From Candidatus Aminicenantota bacterium (GTDB taxonomy: Bacteria > Acidobacteriota > Aminicenantia > Aminicenantales > Aminicenantaceae), in NCBI GenBank assembly GCA_030603565.1, contig JAUVXM010000015.1:1-38658 (forward strand): a DNA stretch of 38,658 bases, read 5' to 3'. The notes under the pieces are model-generated. The model worked only from the letters and a program-made list of their open reading frames with translations. It was not told the DNA's origin and made no database searches. Within the stretch, counting starts at the first letter, position 1; each line of letters starts with the position of its first letter. Below are positions 8,438 through 16,193 of the stretch, in pieces. A program made the translations under genes and the position numbers.

Positions 8438-8791
8438 TTGATTATTAAGAAGAATGCAGATGTTCCTGTTCATAAAATGCAGGGAGATCAAATAAAAAGT
8501 GTTTATGGAAAGGTGCTAATAGGGCCGGATGACGGCTCAGAAAAAATAATCATGCGGAAATTTAAAGTATATTCCGGGGGGAAAACGCCTCATCATATTC
8601 ATGAACATGAACATGTGGTTAAAATCGAGAAGGGAAAGGGTTTGGTGGTCGATGGCAATGGGAAGGAAATAAATATATCTGTCGGGCAAAGTTTATTTGT
8701 ACCAGGAGGAGAAAAACACCAATTTAAGAATCCCTATAAAGAACCATTTGAGTTTTTATGTATAATTTTAAATCCGGATAAAAAGGAATAG
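8438..8791 (+). CDS. Small cupin-domain protein
   Basis: A 117-residue single-domain cupin. Motif 1 is GGKTPHHIHEHEHVVKIEKG and motif 2 is GQSLFVPGGEKHQFKNPY; together they supply the His/Glu/His metal ligands of the cupin fold. Start is TTG at 8438, supported by AGAGGAG 7 bases upstream. The substrate is unknown; similar small cupins serve as isomerases, sensors or sugar-binding proteins. The next gene begins 13 bases after its stop, so they are likely co-transcribed. Confidence 0.8.
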   Translation: MIIKKNADVPVHKMQGDQIKSVYGKVLIGPDDGSEKIIMRKFKVYSGGKTPHHIHEHEHVVKIEKGKGLVVDGNGKEINISVGQSLFVPGGEKHQFKNPYKEPFEFLCIILNPDKKE

Positions 8792-8803
8792 ATATCAAAT
8801 ATC

Positions 8804-9790
8804 ATGAAAGCTCGTACTAATAAGGCTATAGAATTTCTCCTGGCGCGGGGTAATCTGCCAATTCTCTACTGGTTAAAAAAGGATATCCTTGAAGTTCCAG
8901 TAGATCGAGAGTATAAAAATCTTAAAAAATATGCAGACCGGATAAGGATACTGAAAAGTCAGAGACCTAATGGAGGCTGGTGCAAAAAGAGATATGAGGG
9001 CCCGTCATGTTGGGAAAAAAATCATTATATTGTCCCAACCCTCAGAAATACCTTTAAATTATATGATTATGGCTGCCAACCAGAGATGGATGAGGTGCAG
9101 AAAATCATTGAATTTCTTTTTTCCACCCAAACTAAAGAAGGAGATTTCCGGGGTGCTTATCTCAATGAATATGCTCCGACATATCATGCATTAACATTAG
9201 AAGTACTGTGTTTATTCGGGATGGAAAGAAACAGAAAATGCCAGAGAGCCTTCCGCTGGTTACTTAAAAACCATCAGGATGATGGAGGTTGGGTAATTCC
9301 TTACCGTACAATTGCAAAAAGCAAACTTAAGAAACGTTATAACTTTGAAGCTCAATTAAAACTGGAGCCCGTGAAGACAGATAAGTCCAAACCTTTTTCT
9401 CACTTAGTAACCGGAATGGTCCTCAGAACACTGGCTGTTTCTCCAACCCGTAGAAAGAGTAAAGTAGCAAAAGAATCCGGCAAGCTTATTTTGCAGAGGT
9501 TTTTTTGTGCTGATAAATATGAGGACAGACACCAGGCAAGTTTTTGGGAAGAAATAATTTATCCTTTTTGGGCGACAGATATATTAAGCAGCCTGGATTC
9601 GCTTGCGAAAATCGGATTTGACCCAAATGAAAAAAGAATCCAGTATGCACTCAATTGGCTTATTAATAAGCAGGAAAAACGGGGTTACTGGAGAGCGGGA
9701 TTTAAGAAAGCCACCTTGGAACATCATCTTTGGGTCACTCTTTCTGTACTCAGAGTACTAAAAAAATTCAACCTTCTGGAGCTATCCTGA
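8804..9790 (+). CDS. Prenyltransferase/squalene-cyclase-fold (alpha/alpha toroid) protein
   Basis: A 328-residue protein with repeated QW-like motifs of the terpene-cyclase/prenyltransferase toroid: SQRPNGGW, TQTKEGDF, HQDDGGW and KQEKRGYW. The DXDD acid motif of squalene-hopene cyclase is not visible, and the protein is about half the length of that enzyme, so a triterpene cyclase is unlikely. It may be a single-toroid binding or prenyl-handling protein. There is no signal peptide. It lies between the cupin gene and folK, and its last codons overlap the folK start region. Confidence 0.7.
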   Translation: MKARTNKAIEFLLARGNLPILYWLKKDILEVPVDREYKNLKKYADRIRILKSQRPNGGWCKKRYEGPSCWEKNHYIVPTLRNTFKLYDYGCQPEMDEVQKIIEFLFSTQTKEGDFRGAYLNEYAPTYHALTLEVLCLFGMERNRKCQRAFRWLLKNHQDDGGWVIPYRTIAKSKLKKRYNFEAQLKLEPVKTDKSKPFSHLVTGMVLRTLAVSPTRRKSKVAKESGKLILQRFFCADKYEDRHQASFWEEIIYPFWATDILSSLDSLAKIGFDPNEKRIQYALNWLINKQEKRGYWRAGFKKATLEHHLWVTLSVLRVLKKFNLLELS

Positions 9791-10281
9791 AATATTTTCT
9801 CTGTTTAGGAAGTAACCTTGGGGACAGGGAAGCTAATCTTACAAACTGTCTGATTAAATTAAAAAAGATTGATGCTGAAGTAATTATTGTTTCCTCAATA
9901 TATGAAACTGAGCCGGTTGGCAATTGCACCCACCCCTGGTTCCTCAATCAGGTAGTGGAAATTGAAGTAGATATTGACCCTTTTGTTTTGCTTAATAAAA
10001 TAAAAAAAATAGAGCATCAGTTGGGACGAGTGAAATCAGAATTAGATAAAAGTCCCCGGATTATTGATGTAGATATACTTTTAGCGGAAAATAAGGTTAT
10101 ACATACAGAAAATCTGATCATTCCCCATCCCAGAATGCACCTGAGGAATTTTGTCCTTATTCCTTTGAAAGAAATTGCTCCAAATGTAGAACACCCTGTA
10201 TTGCAAAAAAGTGTCGAAATAATTAATAAAAATTGCCAGGACAAATCGGAAGTAAAGATATTTAACTTGAACTATTCATAA
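9787..10281 (+). CDS. folK: 2-amino-4-hydroxy-6-hydroxymethyldihydropteridine pyrophosphokinase (HPPK)
   Basis: Transfers pyrophosphate from ATP to the pterin alcohol in folate synthesis. Family motifs are FLCLGSNLGDRE at the N-terminus, SSIYETEPVG, WFLNQVVEIE, and PRIIDVDILL followed by HPRMHLRNFVLIPL. Homology begins at LKYFLCLGSN, which fits a CTG start at 9787 with GGAG 5 bases upstream, overlapping the previous stop by a few bases. An in-frame ATG at 9730 would add a tail lying wholly inside the upstream gene. The result is 164 residues, normal for HPPK. The last codons and the stop coincide with an R1-like repeat end. Confidence 0.85.
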   Translation: MKYFLCLGSNLGDREANLTNCLIKLKKIDAEVIIVSSIYETEPVGNCTHPWFLNQVVEIEVDIDPFVLLNKIKKIEHQLGRVKSELDKSPRIIDVDILLAENKVIHTENLIIPHPRMHLRNFVLIPLKEIAPNVEHPVLQKSVEIINKNCQDKSEVKIFNLNYS

Positions 10282-10286
10282 AAAAT
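10263..10286. repeat. R1 repeat end overlapping the folK stop
   Basis: AACTTGAACTATTCATAAAA matches the R1 end consensus. It encodes the last residues of FolK (NLNYS) and supplies its TAA stop, then runs into the R3 element. Confidence 0.55.
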
Positions 10287-10287
10287 G

Positions 10288-10472
10288 AAATTCTGGGGTG
10301 GCTTGTGCTCGTTCAGATTTTTAACGCCATTCTTCGACCGCTCTTTTTGGCTGCTGTGCAACTCCACCCGTCCGTGGGTCAGACATACTCACAGCCCGGC
10401 TTTGCCGGGTTCCCTCAAATAGTGCTCTCAGAAGGCTAAATCTTCAATGTCGCTTCAGCCACAGCAAAATTT
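10288..10472. repeat. R3 structured repeat, copy A (185 bp)
   Basis: Shares long identical blocks with 27943-28138, for example TTTTTAACGCCATTC, CCCGTCCGTGGGTCA and GAAGGCTAAATCTTCAATGT. Its outer arms (10288-10304 and 10456-10472) are imperfect inverted repeats whose sequence differs from the arms of copy B. The internal hairpin CCCGGC-TTT-GCCGGG (10395-10409) replaces a different hairpin of the same shape in copy B. It fills most of the gap between convergent folK and yraN, and the right arm runs into a T-run, so it may also act as a terminator. Confidence 0.8.
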
Positions 10473-10552
10473 TTTTATATCACATCTTACGACTAAAATA
10501 TAACATTTTGTTTCTTTCTATTCGATATTTTTTTTTATTACTCCTAGCAAGG

Positions 10553-10918
10553 TTAAAAAGCGTCTATAAAATGTTCGATTTTAAACTTTTTATCCATATC
10601 ATAACGCAGGGCTAAGACATCAAAGCGGCATTTAATGTCTTCAATGTGGTTTTTTGTAAGAAAAGCCTGAGCGATTTTTCGTATCTGCTCTTGTTTAGCA
10701 GGGGTGACTGCTTCTTCAGGCCGGCCGTATTTATAGTTGCGGCGTGTTTTAACTTCGACAAAAACCAAGGTATCTCCGTCATAGGCAATGATGTCGATCT
10801 CACCCTTATACAGATGGAATCCTTGCTTTATAATCCTGAATTTCTTTTTTTTCAAATATTTAAGGGCCCGCTTTTCCCCTATTTTACCCAATTCAAAAGG
10901 GGTAATTGTTTCAGGCAA
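10553..10918 (-). CDS. YraN/UPF0102 family nuclease-fold protein
   Basis: A 121-residue protein of the UPF0102 family. The core GEIDIIAYDGDTLVFVEVKTR shows the restriction-endonuclease-like E/D...ExK arrangement. The biological role is not settled; it is usually a single small cytoplasmic protein. The start appears to be TTG at 10918 with AGGA about 8 bases upstream. It lies just downstream of cysS on the same strand (21 bp gap) and is probably co-transcribed. Confidence 0.87.
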   Translation of the reverse strand: MPETITPFELGKIGEKRALKYLKKKKFRIIKQGFHLYKGEIDIIAYDGDTLVFVEVKTRRNYKYGRPEEAVTPAKQEQIRKIAQAFLTKNHIEDIKCRFDVLALRYDMDKKFKIEHFIDAF

Positions 10919-10939
10919 AGTTAAATCCTAGCCTTATTT

Positions 10940-12352
10940 TTATTTATCACTGTTCACATTTTTTTGGAATTTCCAGCGTACTCCGCTTTCAGTGTCTTCA
11001 AGAAGTATTCCCTGCTCAAGCAAATCGTCACGTATTTTGTCAGCCAGCTTAAAATCCCTTTCTTTCCTGGCTTTATTTCTTTCTTCAATTTTCTTATGTA
11101 TTTTCTCAGTCAGGTCTTTCTTTTCCTTGGGGGGTAAAATTGCCAGAACTTTATCCAGAGAACGGAGGGAAGAGATAATATTTTCTGCGTCTTTTTTAAA
11201 TACTGCGCCTTTGGTCAGAAGTATATTTATTTTTTTGATCGATTCGAATATCGCAGTCAATGCTGAAGAAATATTGAGATTATCGCTTAATCCCGCAATA
11301 AATTTACGCTGCATCCTCTCGATTAAACCCTGAATGGATTTATTCTCCCCAGGTTTTATGGGCCTGTTGTTCAATTCATAAAGGAAATCTTTTAATCTAT
11401 CTAAGGCTGATTGTGATTGTTCGAGAGCTTTAAAAGTGAAATTTAAGGTTTTTCGGTAATGAGTGGAAAGCAACAACAAACGTAATGCCAAAGGATCGAC
11501 CTTCCTCCGGAGGAGATCGTTTATTGTAAAACAATTCCCTTTGGATTTGGACATCTTATCGCCGTTTACAATAAGGTGATGGCAGTGAAGCCAGTAGTGT
11601 ACAAATTTTTTTCCGCTGTGGGCTTCAGACTGAGCGATCTCATTTTCGTGATGAGGGAAAATATTATCTACCCCCCCACAGTGGATGTCAAAAGTATCTC
11701 CTAAATACTTCGAACTCATAACTGAACACTCGATATGCCATCCGGGTCTGCCGAAGCCCAAATCCGTATCCCAGGCTGGTTCTCCTTTTTTCCCTGCTTT
11801 CCAGAGCGCAAAATCATGTACGCTTTCTTTTTCATATTCATCTGAATCAATCCGCACACTTGATTTTAGGCCGTCAAGGTTGATTTTTGAAAGCTTACCA
11901 TAATCTTTGAATTTGGAAATGTTAAAGTAATAGCTTCCATCTTTTTCATAAGCATAGCCTTTTTTGCAGAGCGATTTGACCATATGTACCATTTCAGGGA
12001 TGTTTTCTGTAGCCCGGGGATAATGGTCAGCTTTGGAAATGTTAAGGGTATTAAGGTCTCTATAAAAAGCATCAATAAACTTTCCAGTATATTCTTTAAG
12101 GCTAATACCTTCTTTATCAGCGCCTCTTATGGTTTTATCGTCAACATCAGTGATATTCATAACATGAGTGACGTTATATCCCATAAAAACAAGGAATCTT
12201 TTTAAAAGGTCTTCAAAAATATAGGCGCGGTAATTCCCTATATGAGGATAATCGTAAACCGTAGGGCCGCAGGTGTAGAGCTTGACTTCATTTTTCTTTA
12301 TAGAATGGAATGGTTCGATCTTATGACTTAGAGTGTTAAAAAATTTAATCAT
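10940..12352 (-). CDS. cysS: Cysteinyl-tRNA synthetase
   Basis: A 470-residue class I synthetase. The N-terminus has the zinc Cys in CGPTVYDYPHIGNYR, which includes the HIGH-type motif HIGN. Further zinc ligands are in WHIECSVMS and the HCGG/HHENE region, and the KMSKS loop is DKMSKSKGN. The C-terminal anticodon-binding domain ends in a Lys/Arg-rich segment. Length and motifs are normal. It charges tRNA-Cys in the cytoplasm. It is the first gene of the minus-strand pair cysS-yraN, and its upstream gap is occupied by repeats. Confidence 0.96.
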   Translation of the reverse strand: MIKFFNTLSHKIEPFHSIKKNEVKLYTCGPTVYDYPHIGNYRAYIFEDLLKRFLVFMGYNVTHVMNITDVDDKTIRGADKEGISLKEYTGKFIDAFYRDLNTLNISKADHYPRATENIPEMVHMVKSLCKKGYAYEKDGSYYFNISKFKDYGKLSKINLDGLKSSVRIDSDEYEKESVHDFALWKAGKKGEPAWDTDLGFGRPGWHIECSVMSSKYLGDTFDIHCGGVDNIFPHHENEIAQSEAHSGKKFVHYWLHCHHLIVNGDKMSKSKGNCFTINDLLRRKVDPLALRLLLLSTHYRKTLNFTFKALEQSQSALDRLKDFLYELNNRPIKPGENKSIQGLIERMQRKFIAGLSDNLNISSALTAIFESIKKINILLTKGAVFKKDAENIISSLRSLDKVLAILPPKEKKDLTEKIHKKIEERNKARKERDFKLADKIRDDLLEQGILLEDTESGVRWKFQKNVNSDK

Positions 12353-12425
12353 AACTCTATATTATTAAAAATAATATGATTCAGGTCAAATGAATAAAAT
12401 GCAGAAACTCTTCCATTTTTTTTCT

Positions 12426-12684
12426 AGCCTGACCTATTCATAAAAAAATGGCGATGTTATTATTATTATTTTCTTTTCAATGATATGCAAGATTTTTTCA
12501 AGAATGATTATTGAAACTTTTTTCTTGTTTTTACTTTTAATTTTAATCGCCATTTTTTTACTCTCCTAGCGAGCCGATCTCACCGCATCTGCTTCGTTAC
12601 AGGGCATTCGCGGTGAAGGACCACAGCTTCATACCCTGCGCCTCGTATCTACGGCAACCTCGACTCGTGAATAATCCAGGTTAA
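12426..12684. repeat. Large R1 element with GC-rich structured part
   Basis: The outer ends are R1 type: AGCCTGACCTATTCATAAAA on the left (12426) and GTGAATAATCCAGGTT on the right (12667-12682). An inner inverted repeat, AAAAAAATGGCGAT at 12442-12455 against ATCGCCATTTTTTT at 12546-12559, splits off an AT-rich 130 bp half. The other half (12569-12665) is GC-rich for this genome and has local stems such as TCACCGC/GCGGTGA. It could be a nested insertion or a structured RNA. It lies between the divergent cysS and membrane-fusion-protein genes. Confidence 0.6.
12434..12553 (-). CDS. Possible 39-residue Lys/Ile-rich peptide
   Basis: A minus-strand ORF starting MAIKIKSKNKKK and ending TSPFFYE. 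AGGAGAG lies 7 bases before the ATG (12561-12567). The basic N-terminus followed by an Ile-rich stretch could be a small membrane or DNA-associated peptide, or chance in AT-rich DNA. Both ends of the ORF lie inside R1 repeat arms, and the GC-rich structured block lies directly upstream. I cannot assign a function and regard it as tentative. Confidence 0.25.
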   Translation of the reverse strand: MAIKIKSKNKKKVSIIILEKILHIIEKKIIIITSPFFYE

Positions 12685-12690
12685 TTGTAT

Positions 12691-12720
12691 TTGAACCTTT
12701 TGCTTTTAATAACGTATAAT
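12691..12720 (+). promoter_or_regulatory. Promoter of the membrane-fusion/ABC operon
   Basis: TTGAAC at 12691-12696 and a perfect TATAAT at 12715-12720 are 18 bases apart, about 45 bases before the chosen start codon. The promoter sits between two divergent R1 repeat ends (12667-12682 and 12727-12757). Confidence 0.55.
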
Positions 12721-12726
12721 ATGATA

Positions 12727-12757
12727 TTAACCTAAACTATTCATAAAAAAATGCCGA
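12727..12757. repeat. R1 repeat end
   Basis: TTAACCTAAACTATTCATAA followed by an A-run and ATGCCGA, an R1 end. Its ATG at 12751 is in frame with the downstream gene but belongs to the repeat and is unlikely to be the true start. Confidence 0.65.
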
Positions 12758-12765
12758 GGACTAAC

Positions 12766-13986
12766 ATGACTGAGAAAAAAAGTTTTTTTAAACGAAAGAA
12801 GAAACCCATAATCATAACAGCAGTACTGGCCTTTCTAGCAGCAATAATAATCGTCAACATTACGAGTCAAAGAGAAAAATCAATAAAAGTCTATGTTGAA
12901 AAAACCAAAACCCACGATCTGGTATCTATCATCTCCGCCTCAGGAGAAGTGAAACCCAAAAAAAACGTAAATATCAGTGCCCACATAATGGGCAGAATAA
13001 TTAAGATCGGGGTCAAAGAAGGACAACTGGTTAAAGCCGGAGACTTCCTGCTTAAACTTGAAGCCACCCAATATGAGGCTAACGCTGACAGAGACCGGGC
13101 CTATATCCGCACTAACAAAGCTGAATTGATCCGGGCTCAAGCAATTCTTAACCGAGATAATAACCTGTATCTAAGGCAAAAAAAACTATTTAATGAACAA
13201 CTCACATCACGCGAAGAAATGGAAGCGGCCAAGGCCCAGCACGATATCTCAAAAGCCCAGTATGAAGCCATTACCTTTCAGATCAAACAGGCGGAAGCAT
13301 CATTGAGAAGTACTTTGGATAACCTGGAAAAAACAACCTTTCATTCTCCGATCGAGGGGATTATCACCAGTTTAAGAGTGGAGGAAGGGGAAATAGCACT
13401 TATGGGCACCATGAACAATCCCGGCACTATTCTCATGTCTATTGCTGACCTTTCCATAATGGAAGTAGAGATAGAAGTCGACGAAACCGATGTTATCGGA
13501 GTTGAACTCGGGCAGCAGGCAGAAGTCAAAGTCGATGCTTTCCCCAAAAGACCGATTAATGGAAAAGTGACAGAAATCGGAAGCTCAGCTCTTCAAAACA
13601 CAACTGCTTCTGAAGAATCCAAAGATTTCAAGGTCGTCATCACTCTTGAAGACCCACCGGTCAATCTAAAACCCGGGCTGTCAGCCTCAGCCGACATCAT
13701 CACTGCCAAAAAAATGGATGTCATTGCTGTCCCTATTTCTTCATTAGCACTTAAAGAGGAGAAAGGGGGAAATGATGAGACTTCTCAAGAGGAAGGCGTT
13801 TATGTCATTATAGACAACCGAGCGGTTTTCACTCCGGTTATAAAAGGGATCATGGGTGAACTGATGATCGAGATAACCTCAGGGCTAGAAGAAGGACAGA
13901 CTGTTATTACCGGCCCTTACAGTGCGCTCAGGCTTATTAAAGACAACACTCTAGTACAAGCAGAGGAAAAAAAAGAAGGTGTTTAA
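12766..13986 (+). CDS. Membrane-fusion (HlyD/MacA-type) periplasmic adaptor
   Basis: A 406-residue adaptor from the chosen start. GAGGA 5 bases before the ATG at 12766 decides this start over the ATG at 12751, which lies in a repeat. An N-terminal membrane anchor (about residues 12-32) precedes a lipoyl-like half ([20 protein letters not shown]), a coiled-coil hairpin, the second lipoyl half ([19 protein letters not shown]) and a beta-barrel region. The family links an inner-membrane pump to an outer-membrane channel, implying a diderm envelope. The ATPase gene overlaps its stop by one base. No permease gene follows. Confidence 0.88.
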   Translation: MTEKKSFFKRKKKPIIITAVLAFLAAIIIVNITSQREKSIKVYVEKTKTHDLVSIISASGEVKPKKNVNISAHIMGRIIKIGVKEGQLVKAGDFLLKLEATQYEANADRDRAYIRTNKAELIRAQAILNRDNNLYLRQKKLFNEQLTSREEMEAAKAQHDISKAQYEAITFQIKQAEASLRSTLDNLEKTTFHSPIEGIITSLRVEEGEIALMGTMNNPGTILMSIADLSIMEVEIEVDETDVIGVELGQQAEVKVDAFPKRPINGKVTEIGSSALQNTTASEESKDFKVVITLEDPPVNLKPGLSASADIITAKKMDVIAVPISSLALKEEKGGNDETSQEEGVYVIIDNRAVFTPVIKGIMGELMIEITSGLEEGQTVITGPYSALRLIKDNTLVQAEEKKEGV

Positions 13987-14672
13987 TGACCTCAAATAAT
14001 GATTTAATCATTTCTACTGAAAATCTCTGGAAGACTTACCAGATGGGCGAGCAGGAGGTACGGGCGCTTTCCGGTGTCTCCTTTGAAGTCGCCCGGAATG
14101 AATTTGTTGCTATTATGGGGCCGTCCGGTTCCGGAAAGTCAACCATAATGAACCTTTTAGGATGCCTGGACACTCCAACCAAAGGCAAATATTACCTGAA
14201 CGGCCAGCTGGTCAGCAGCTTAAGTGAAAATGAGCTGGCATATATTCGAAATCAGGAAATCGGATTTGTTTTTCAAGTATTCAACCTCCTCTCCCGGGCC
14301 ACAGCTTTTCATAATGTAGAACTCCCTCTTATTTACAAGGGTGAAAGCAAAAAACAAAGGGAGAAAAAGGTCTATCGCGCCCTGGAAATGGTAGAGATGC
14401 TCAATAGAAAAGACCATAGGCCCTCCGAGCTTTCTGGAGGAGAAAGACAACGAGTGGCTATCGCCAGGGCACTTGCCAATGATCCTTCGCTTCTCCTGGC
14501 AGACGAACCTACCGGAAACCTCGACTCAAAAACCGGACAGGAAATCCTAAAACTATTTCAAAAAATCCACGATCGCGGTAATACTATAATGATGGTCACC
14601 CATGACCAGAATATCGCTGATCTGGCTCAACGTATTATCCATGTAAAAGACGGCAAAATAGATCATACTTAG
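13986..14672 (+). CDS. ABC transporter ATP-binding protein, MacB/LolD type
   Basis: A 228-residue ATPase with Walker [10 protein letters not shown] (45-53), signature LSGGERQ (149-155) and Walker [13 protein letters not shown] (169-180). The DEPTGNLDS form is typical of the MacB/LolD/FtsE-like group that drives mechanotransmission transporters. The ATG overlaps the stop of the adaptor gene (TAATG), so translation is coupled. The usual FtsX-like permease gene is absent; a repeat element starts at the stop codon instead. The partner permease may lie elsewhere or may have been lost. Confidence 0.92.
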   Translation: MTSNNDLIISTENLWKTYQMGEQEVRALSGVSFEVARNEFVAIMGPSGSGKSTIMNLLGCLDTPTKGKYYLNGQLVSSLSENELAYIRNQEIGFVFQVFNLLSRATAFHNVELPLIYKGESKKQREKKVYRALEMVEMLNRKDHRPSELSGGERQRVAIARALANDPSLLLADEPTGNLDSKTGQEILKLFQKIHDRGNTIMMVTHDQNIADLAQRIIHVKDGKIDHT

Positions 14673-14750
14673 CCTTTATTATTCACGAGCCGATGATAAA
14701 ATAAGTTATTGTTTTTTTGAATACAACATCGGCAATTTTTATGAATCAGG
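14671..14750 (+). terminator. R1 element acting as probable terminator
   Basis: The element begins at the stop codon of the ATPase gene (TAG followed by CCTTTATTATTCACGAG). It contains GCCGATG (14689-14695) pairing with CATCGGC (14727-14733), followed directly by AATTTTT. This is a plausible intrinsic terminator, though with a long loop. Its right end (ATGAATCAGG) overlaps the left end of the R2 element. Confidence 0.5.
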
Positions 14751-14890
14751 TCAATTGATTAAGAAAACCGTGAGCAAGGATGAGCGGGCCTGGTTCTTCT
14801 CCTTTAAGGAGAAGAGAGCGAAGACTGTATCCGAGCGGATTTTCCACGCTGGGGAAAATTCGCGTGTTTTCGGATCAACTGACCTGATTC
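14743..14890. repeat. R2 inverted-repeat-bounded element, copy 1 (148 bp)
   Basis: Ends are GAATCAGGTCAATTGAT and ATCAACTGACCTGATTC, inverted repeats with one mismatch. The core differs from 31288-31435 at only four positions. It holds a near-perfect hairpin CTTCTCCTT-T-AAGGAGAAG at 14796-14814 and a second stem around TTTTCC...GGAAAA. A flank at 14891-14948 matches, in reverse complement, the left flank of copy 2. The core contains no convincing ORF. The remaining gap to 15006 holds a TATAAT at 14984-14989 that may serve the next gene. Confidence 0.85.
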
Positions 14891-15006
14891 TTGCTTAAGC
14901 CTTAGAAGCTTAGAAAAAAAATGGGGGAACTCCAATTTGCTATTTACCATTTTCTCTTTACTTAGTATTATATACTCCTTGTATATAATATTATTAAGGC
15001 TAAAGA

Positions 15007-16110
15007 ATGAATAGGGAAAAGATCTGGCTGCACGGTGATTTATCCGAATCTCCATTTGCCAGTCTATTATGCCGAATCCGCAAATCAAGACGCACCGGAT
15101 GCCTGCAAGTCAAAACAGGAAAAATGGAGAAAAAGATTGAGTTTAAAAATGGAGATATTTGTGCCGTTCCGGATTCAATCAATAAAAATAAATTCGCAAA
15201 GTTTTTACTTGAAAAAAAACTTATAAGCACTTCCTTAGATGAAAAATGCCAAAAACATGCAAAAAAAAACAACTCTACATATATCCAGGCTTTACACGAG
15301 CAAGACGCTCTCCAAATAGAAAAATTATGGAAATTTATTTATTTGTTTGCCATAGAGAATCTATACCCCCTGTTCGATATAGCTAAAGCTGAATATTTTT
15401 TCAATTCAGATTATCCACTTGAAGCAGAGCAGGTCTTTTTTTCTATCCCCACTCTCAACCTTATTTCAGAGGGAGTCCGGCAGATGCAAAATTTTGACAT
15501 TATTGAAGTTGAGATGCCAAAGGTAAATAAAATCCTCTACCTCCTGACTCCAGATTATATGGACGAGATCAAATTAAATCATCCTGAGAAATATATATCC
15601 AATTTGATTGAAAGCCGGAAAAAAATGAAGGATATCTTAGAAAAAAGCCGATTAGGTGAATCAATAACAAAAAAAATAGTTTTTTTACTGATAAGCTTAG
15701 GCCTTGTGTCTTCCTCGGGAAAAACCCTGAAAAATCACCATGTAAATAAATTATCTCAAGCCAAGATACATAAGATCCAGGAAGCATTTAACTGTAAATG
15801 TTTATATATATATAAATACATATCCAAAGAAATAGGTCCCGCTTCCTTTAATGTACTTGAGAAGTGTTTTGAAGATGCAAAACCCCATCTATCACCATAT
15901 TCCAAGGATATAAGTTTAAATGATGAAGGTAAATTCGAACTCCAATCTGCCCTAAAAACCAACATCTCTCATCCGGAAAAGGATTTCCAACAGCTATTTC
16001 TGAAGGATTTAAACGAAATATTAGCTGCAGAAATTCTGGCGGTAAAAAAGTCTTTGGGAAATGAACATGAGTCAGTATTAGTAAAAAATTTGGAAAAAAT
16101 AGGCATATGA
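15007..16110 (+). CDS. DUF4388 (PATAN-like) domain protein
   Basis: A 367-residue protein. Residues 7-100 (LHGDLSESPFASLLCRIRKSRRTGCLQV, of which I cite only the start LHGDLSESPF, then KKIEFKNGDICAVP) match the DUF4388 domain, found in bacterial regulators and gliding/signalling proteins. The rest is helical, without a recognised output domain. There is no signal peptide, so it is cytoplasmic. The start has no strong ribosome-binding site beyond AAGG at 14996-14999. Its stop overlaps the ATG of a 28-residue peptide, which in turn overlaps miaA. Confidence 0.65.
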   Translation: MNREKIWLHGDLSESPFASLLCRIRKSRRTGCLQVKTGKMEKKIEFKNGDICAVPDSINKNKFAKFLLEKKLISTSLDEKCQKHAKKNNSTYIQALHEQDALQIEKLWKFIYLFAIENLYPLFDIAKAEYFFNSDYPLEAEQVFFSIPTLNLISEGVRQMQNFDIIEVEMPKVNKILYLLTPDYMDEIKLNHPEKYISNLIESRKKMKDILEKSRLGESITKKIVFLLISLGLVSSSGKTLKNHHVNKLSQAKIHKIQEAFNCKCLYIYKYISKEIGPASFNVLEKCFEDAKPHLSPYSKDISLNDEGKFELQSALKTNISHPEKDFQQLFLKDLNEILAAEILAVKKSLGNEHESVLVKNLEKIGI

Positions 16111-16193
16111 AAATATCACGAAAACAAATCTTAAGTCTCCTGATATTTACTACTTTACTTGTCATTCTTTTTTTAATCAAAATTGTTATCTAA
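16107..16193 (+). CDS. 28-residue single-span membrane peptide
   Basis: The ORF reads MKISRKQILSLL, then a wholly hydrophobic run ending KIVI. It overlaps the upstream stop by ATGA and extends 11 bases past the TTG start of miaA. The basic n-region plus one hydrophobic helix fits a small inner-membrane peptide. It may serve to couple translation between the two flanking genes. No family is recognised. Confidence 0.4.
   Translation: MKISRKQILSLLIFTTLLVILFLIKIVI

Noticed and set aside
12569-12665. tRNA, SRP RNA or a known riboswitch in the GC-rich block
   Set aside because: No T-loop GTTCRANNC, no SRP tetraloop region and no riboswitch core that I recognise; kept only as an unassigned structured block.
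14671-14890. Degenerate remains of the missing permease gene
   Set aside because: The region is fully accounted for by R1 and R2 elements and has no hydrophobic reading frame in any frame.
14943-15000. Link between TATTTACCATTTTC here and the R4 array
   Set aside because: The match is a single short AT-rich string and may be chance.
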